Of a stretch of 17,617 nt of DNA, positions 15,101-17,617 are shown in pieces. Position 1 is the first letter of the stretch. Each line of letters begins with the position of its first letter. The stretch is from DAIOSQ01 sp036752465 (lineage in GTDB: Bacteria > Pseudomonadota > Gammaproteobacteria > Legionellales > Legionellaceae). The position numbers and the translations under genes were made by a program. The stretch is from positions 1-17,617 of the forward strand of contig DAIOSQ010000035.1 of NCBI GenBank assembly GCA_036752465.1. Direction: 5' to 3'. The notes below the pieces were generated by a model, which saw nothing but the letters and a program-made list of their open reading frames with translations, had not been told where the DNA came from and did not search any database.

Positions 15101-16237
15101 ATGCTCCTCGCGAGTACCTGCGATAATGAGCTTATATACGCGCTCACTGATAATGCCTTGTTGAAATTTTTCTTTGGCGTCCACTTGCATAGTTTGGCCG
15201 CGCTCATAAACCAATTTTCTTGTGTTGGTTGTGACTTCGTTTGGATTGCCTTCTAGTAAAGTATCTCGAATTTCCTCGTCAAATACCAAATATTCGCGTA
15301 ATGCGACTCGCTTGCCATCCACGGTTGGGACTAATTTTTGCCAAATACAGAGACGAATGGTTTCCAGAATATCAATCGTGCGTCCTTGACGCTCTTCAGG
15401 TGAAAAGGTTGTGACCAGTCGACGCATGGTTTCAGCCACGCCAGAGGTATGTAGGGTGGTGTAAACAGGGTGACCGGTTAATGCTGCTTCAAGTGCTGCC
15501 GCTATGGTTTCTGCATCGCGCGCTTCACCAACCAGTATAAGCCTCGGCTTGCGGCGTAAGGCATTGCGTACACCTTCAGCAAATGTTGGCAGGTGTCGCG
15601 GAATTTCAGTCTGACTGACAATGGCTGAGATGGTTTCAATTTCATCATAGACAAACTCAATCGGTGATTCATACGTCAGAACTTTGCGATTGGAGTCAGG
15701 ATCTTCAATCAGCTCTCTGACAATGGAAGCCAGCAAGGTTGATTTGCCTGAGCCGGTGGCGCCTGTAATAAAAACAATGCCTTCTTGAGGGGCAATGGCT
15801 TTGAGTATATTCTCAGGCAGACCAATGGTTTCTAATTTTGGTGGCGTGGTTGGAATGGTCCTTAGCGTTATCTGCATCCCATCATGACCATCAATCAAGC
15901 ATCCTGTGGCGTTGACGCGGTATCGGTAGCGCACGCCTCTATTCGGTCTGAATTCATAATGGGTATCAATATCCTTGCCTGATAAAATCTGCGTCGTGCC
16001 ATTAGGGCCATACATGCCATTAATAATATCGCCTACTTCTGTATTAGACAACGCACGATTGGTTACTTTAAATAACGAACCATATATTTCGGCAATTACG
16101 CAAGAATTGGTTTGAATGGTTATGTCTGATGCATGTAAGGTCTCGGTATACTCCAACAATTTATCGAGATAGAGCATGTTAAAACGGGTTGGTTCATCAG
16201 GCATTAAATGGTGGTTGGATGCGATGGGTTCATTCAT
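15092..16237 (-). CDS. dotB: Dot/Icm secretion ATPase DotB
   Basis: DotB is a cytoplasmic hexameric ATPase of the PilT/VirB11 superfamily that cycles to the Dot/Icm complex and powers transfer. It has 381 residues against 377 in L. pneumophila. The N-terminal domain (about 20-130) has LHASDITIQTN and GVRYRYRVNATGC. The ATPase domain has Walker A GATGSGKST (159-167, K165), the Asp box TYESPIEFVYDEI, Walker B LILVGEARD (E238) and the His box TLHTSGVAETMRRL (261-274). No key residue is missing. The ATG overlaps the dotC end by eight bases (ATGAATGA) with GGTGA upstream. It is the last gene of dotD-dotC-dotB and converges on dotA. Confidence 0.97.
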   Translation of the reverse strand: MNEPIASNHHLMPDEPTRFNMLYLDKLLEYTETLHASDITIQTNSCVIAEIYGSLFKVTNRALSNTEVGDIINGMYGPNGTTQILSGKDIDTHYEFRPNRGVRYRYRVNATGCLIDGHDGMQITLRTIPTTPPKLETIGLPENILKAIAPQEGIVFITGATGSGKSTLLASIVRELIEDPDSNRKVLTYESPIEFVYDEIETISAIVSQTEIPRHLPTFAEGVRNALRRKPRLILVGEARDAETIAAALEAALTGHPVYTTLHTSGVAETMRRLVTTFSPEERQGRTIDILETIRLCIWQKLVPTVDGKRVALREYLVFDEEIRDTLLEGNPNEVTTNTRKLVYERGQTMQVDAKEKFQQGIISERVYKLIIAGTREEHKK

Positions 16238-17150
16238 TTTTATTCACCGGCGCGATAAGAGGTTGCCAGTTACGGCTTGTGACCACTATTTTGTTTTGTG
16301 CCACGCGTCTTTCCAGGGCGTTGAACTGTGCTAGCTCGTTCTCATCTTTGGCTACTGCTGCGCGCCATTCGCTACTATTGACATTCAATGCAGGCAGAGC
16401 AGTAATTCTTAAGACGCGGTCATCAATGTGGATTTCTCCCGCATCCCCGGTGACACCGAGATCGGTATCTGAAACGTAGGGTGGCGAGACCATATTCATG
16501 GCGAGAAGTTTTCGATACAGAATCATTCCGGTCATATCTTCCTTAATGCGCGCAATGCTCTCTTCGAGAATAATATTGGCTTGATCTATGCCTTGGTTCC
16601 AGCCTTTGTCGATGTAACATGACCAGATTTTGCGTTCGTCTTTGGTCTGTGGCAACAAGGTTATGTTCGGATAGTCTGGCTTCTTATAATCCATCCAAAG
16701 ATACTGGCGCCAGTTAGGAGGTGAGGTTACAAAATGTGCTTGCTTGAGTACTTTATAAACTCTATCTGAGATGCGTATGGTTTGCGTGTCCGCTAGATTC
16801 AATGTATTGCGACCCTCCACCAAAACAGGAGGAAGAATATTATGTTCTAGCAGCAATGCATTAAAATCATAAATGGAATCGAGATTTCTTGTTTGCTTGG
16901 TCAGCGCGTCATCGATATATTTGGCACGCCAGGCCAACCCCGCCTGCGCTCCAAGGCTTAATGCGGTTTCCTTGAGCGCCATTTCGCGGATTTTACTGGT
17001 ACTTGGCAAACCTGGTTTGTGGCGACGACCTTTGGGGTTAGCCATGGCTTGTAACCCTTCTAAGGAGTCGGTATCACTGGGTGGCGATGAACATGCAATT
17101 AACAACACAGACAGGGTAATAACAATAAAATTACGAATAAATTTTAGCAT
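16230..17150 (-). CDS. dotC: Dot/Icm outer-membrane core lipoprotein DotC
   Basis: DotC is a lipoprotein that, with DotD, places DotH in the outer membrane and forms part of the Dot/Icm core complex. With the ATG at 17150 it has 306 residues against 303 in L. pneumophila. The signal peptide ends in a good lipobox, VLLIAC, with C20 as the lipidated residue and Ser at +2, which favours outer-membrane sorting. Strong family blocks include KIREMALKETALSLGAQAGL, ILPPVLVEGRNTLNLADTQT, WRQYLWMDYKKPDYPN, KLLAMNMVSPPYVSDTDLGV and RVLRITALPALNVNSSEWRA. An in-frame ATG at 17186 would add 12 residues before the signal peptide; I prefer 17150 on length, although its ribosome site is weak. It overlaps dotD by 20 bases and dotB by eight. 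Confidence 0.96.
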   Translation of the reverse strand: MLKFIRNFIVITLSVLLIACSSPPSDTDSLEGLQAMANPKGRRHKPGLPSTSKIREMALKETALSLGAQAGLAWRAKYIDDALTKQTRNLDSIYDFNALLLEHNILPPVLVEGRNTLNLADTQTIRISDRVYKVLKQAHFVTSPPNWRQYLWMDYKKPDYPNITLLPQTKDERKIWSCYIDKGWNQGIDQANIILEESIARIKEDMTGMILYRKLLAMNMVSPPYVSDTDLGVTGDAGEIHIDDRVLRITALPALNVNSSEWRAAVAKDENELAQFNALERRVAQNKIVVTSRNWQPLIAPVNKNE

Positions 17151-17617
17151 AGCGTAATTCAACAGTTTGGTTTTTTGGGTACACATGGATAGATGCTTTA
17201 CTTTTCACTTGATAATCAATGTTTCGTAAAATCTCAGCTAAGCTTTGATCTTTAATATCTAGACTGACTAGAATAGGAATTGCTGGTGGCGGGCCAAGTA
17301 CGCGCAAGCGATAATGCGCTGCTTTGGCGATTCTTTCAGTAAGTTCTTGCACGGGCCCTGACCAATCTACCGAGGCGCGTGTTTGCAAATTTTGTGCATT
17401 GGGTATGGTAAGTGCGTTGTCAATATTAGGCGGCGTGATGACTTTTTCTATACGAGCCATTTGCATCATGGAATCGCTGACAGAGTTAGCTGCTTCGGCA
17501 AGCTTAATCGTTGCGTCATCGCTTGGGGCGTTATAGGGTGGCTTTTTGTAAGCTGCGCTTTTATGAGCACAACTTACGCTAAAAAGCAAAGCGACCCCGC
17601 CTAATATTGACAATGCA
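17131..17617 (-). CDS. dotD: Dot/Icm outer-membrane core lipoprotein DotD, 5' end cut by the window
   Basis: DotD is the partner lipoprotein of DotC and has a periplasmic domain related to secretin N-domains. About 161 residues are visible against about 163 in L. pneumophila, so only the first few residues of the signal peptide lie beyond the window. The frame stays open through base 17617, and the TTG at 17613 need not be the start. The end of the signal peptide reads LLFSVSCA, with Cys as the presumed lipidated residue. The mature part is highly conserved: KKPPYNAPSDDATIKLAEAA, SDSMMQMARIEKVITPPN, RASVDWSGPVQELTERIAKA and the C-terminal VELRYAKIYS. It is the first visible gene of dotD-dotC-dotB; its promoter would be outside the window. 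Confidence 0.96.
   Translation of the reverse strand, partial: ALSILGGVALLFSVSCAHKSAAYKKPPYNAPSDDATIKLAEAANSVSDSMMQMARIEKVITPPNIDNALTIPNAQNLQTRASVDWSGPVQELTERIAKAAHYRLRVLGPPPAIPILVSLDIKDQSLAEILRNIDYQVKSKASIHVYPKNQTVELRYAKIYS

Overview
The window is a contiguous stretch of a gammaproteobacterial chromosome, almost certainly from the order Legionellales (Legionella, Coxiella, Rickettsiella or Berkiella type relatives). The assignment rests on a complete Dot/Icm type IVB secretion cluster whose proteins closely match the Legionella family members as I recall them. It lies directly beside standard gammaproteobacterial housekeeping genes. I cannot name a genus from the sequence alone. I saw no insertion sequence, phage gene, tRNA, rRNA or CRISPR array.

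Layout, left half (all + strand): the 3' part of pheT and ihfA; the ribosomal pair rplM-rpsI, with its own promoter and a strong terminator; a 371-base gap between rpsI and sspA; then sspA-sspB-tsaE-amiB-mutL-miaA, a small CHCC zinc-finger gene and a glycosyltransferase family 9 gene. Most junctions from sspA onward are overlapping or only a few bases wide, so this looks like one long transcription unit. The petABC genes (cytochrome bc1 complex), which sit between rpsI and sspA in Pseudomonas and other relatives, are absent from that slot.

Layout, right half: the Dot/Icm 'region I' block. icmW-icmX run on the - strand and icmV-dotA on the + strand from a shared divergent promoter region. dotD-dotC-dotB run on the - strand and converge on dotA. 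DotC and DotD are outer-membrane core lipoproteins, DotB is the cytoplasmic ATPase, DotA is a large polytopic inner-membrane protein, IcmV is a small inner-membrane protein, IcmW is a soluble adaptor for effector delivery, and IcmX is periplasmic. Together they are a substantial part of a machine that moves effectors into eukaryotic host cells, so the organism is probably an intracellular symbiont or pathogen of protists or animals.

The secretion system itself is known, and I found no clearly new system. The points worth a second look are smaller: a 12-residue insertion in ribosomal protein S9, the missing petABC, tandem palindromes in the rpsI-sspA gap, a CpxR-like half-site between icmW and icmV, cysteine-rich periplasmic regions in DotA and IcmX, and an unusual lipobox in DotD.
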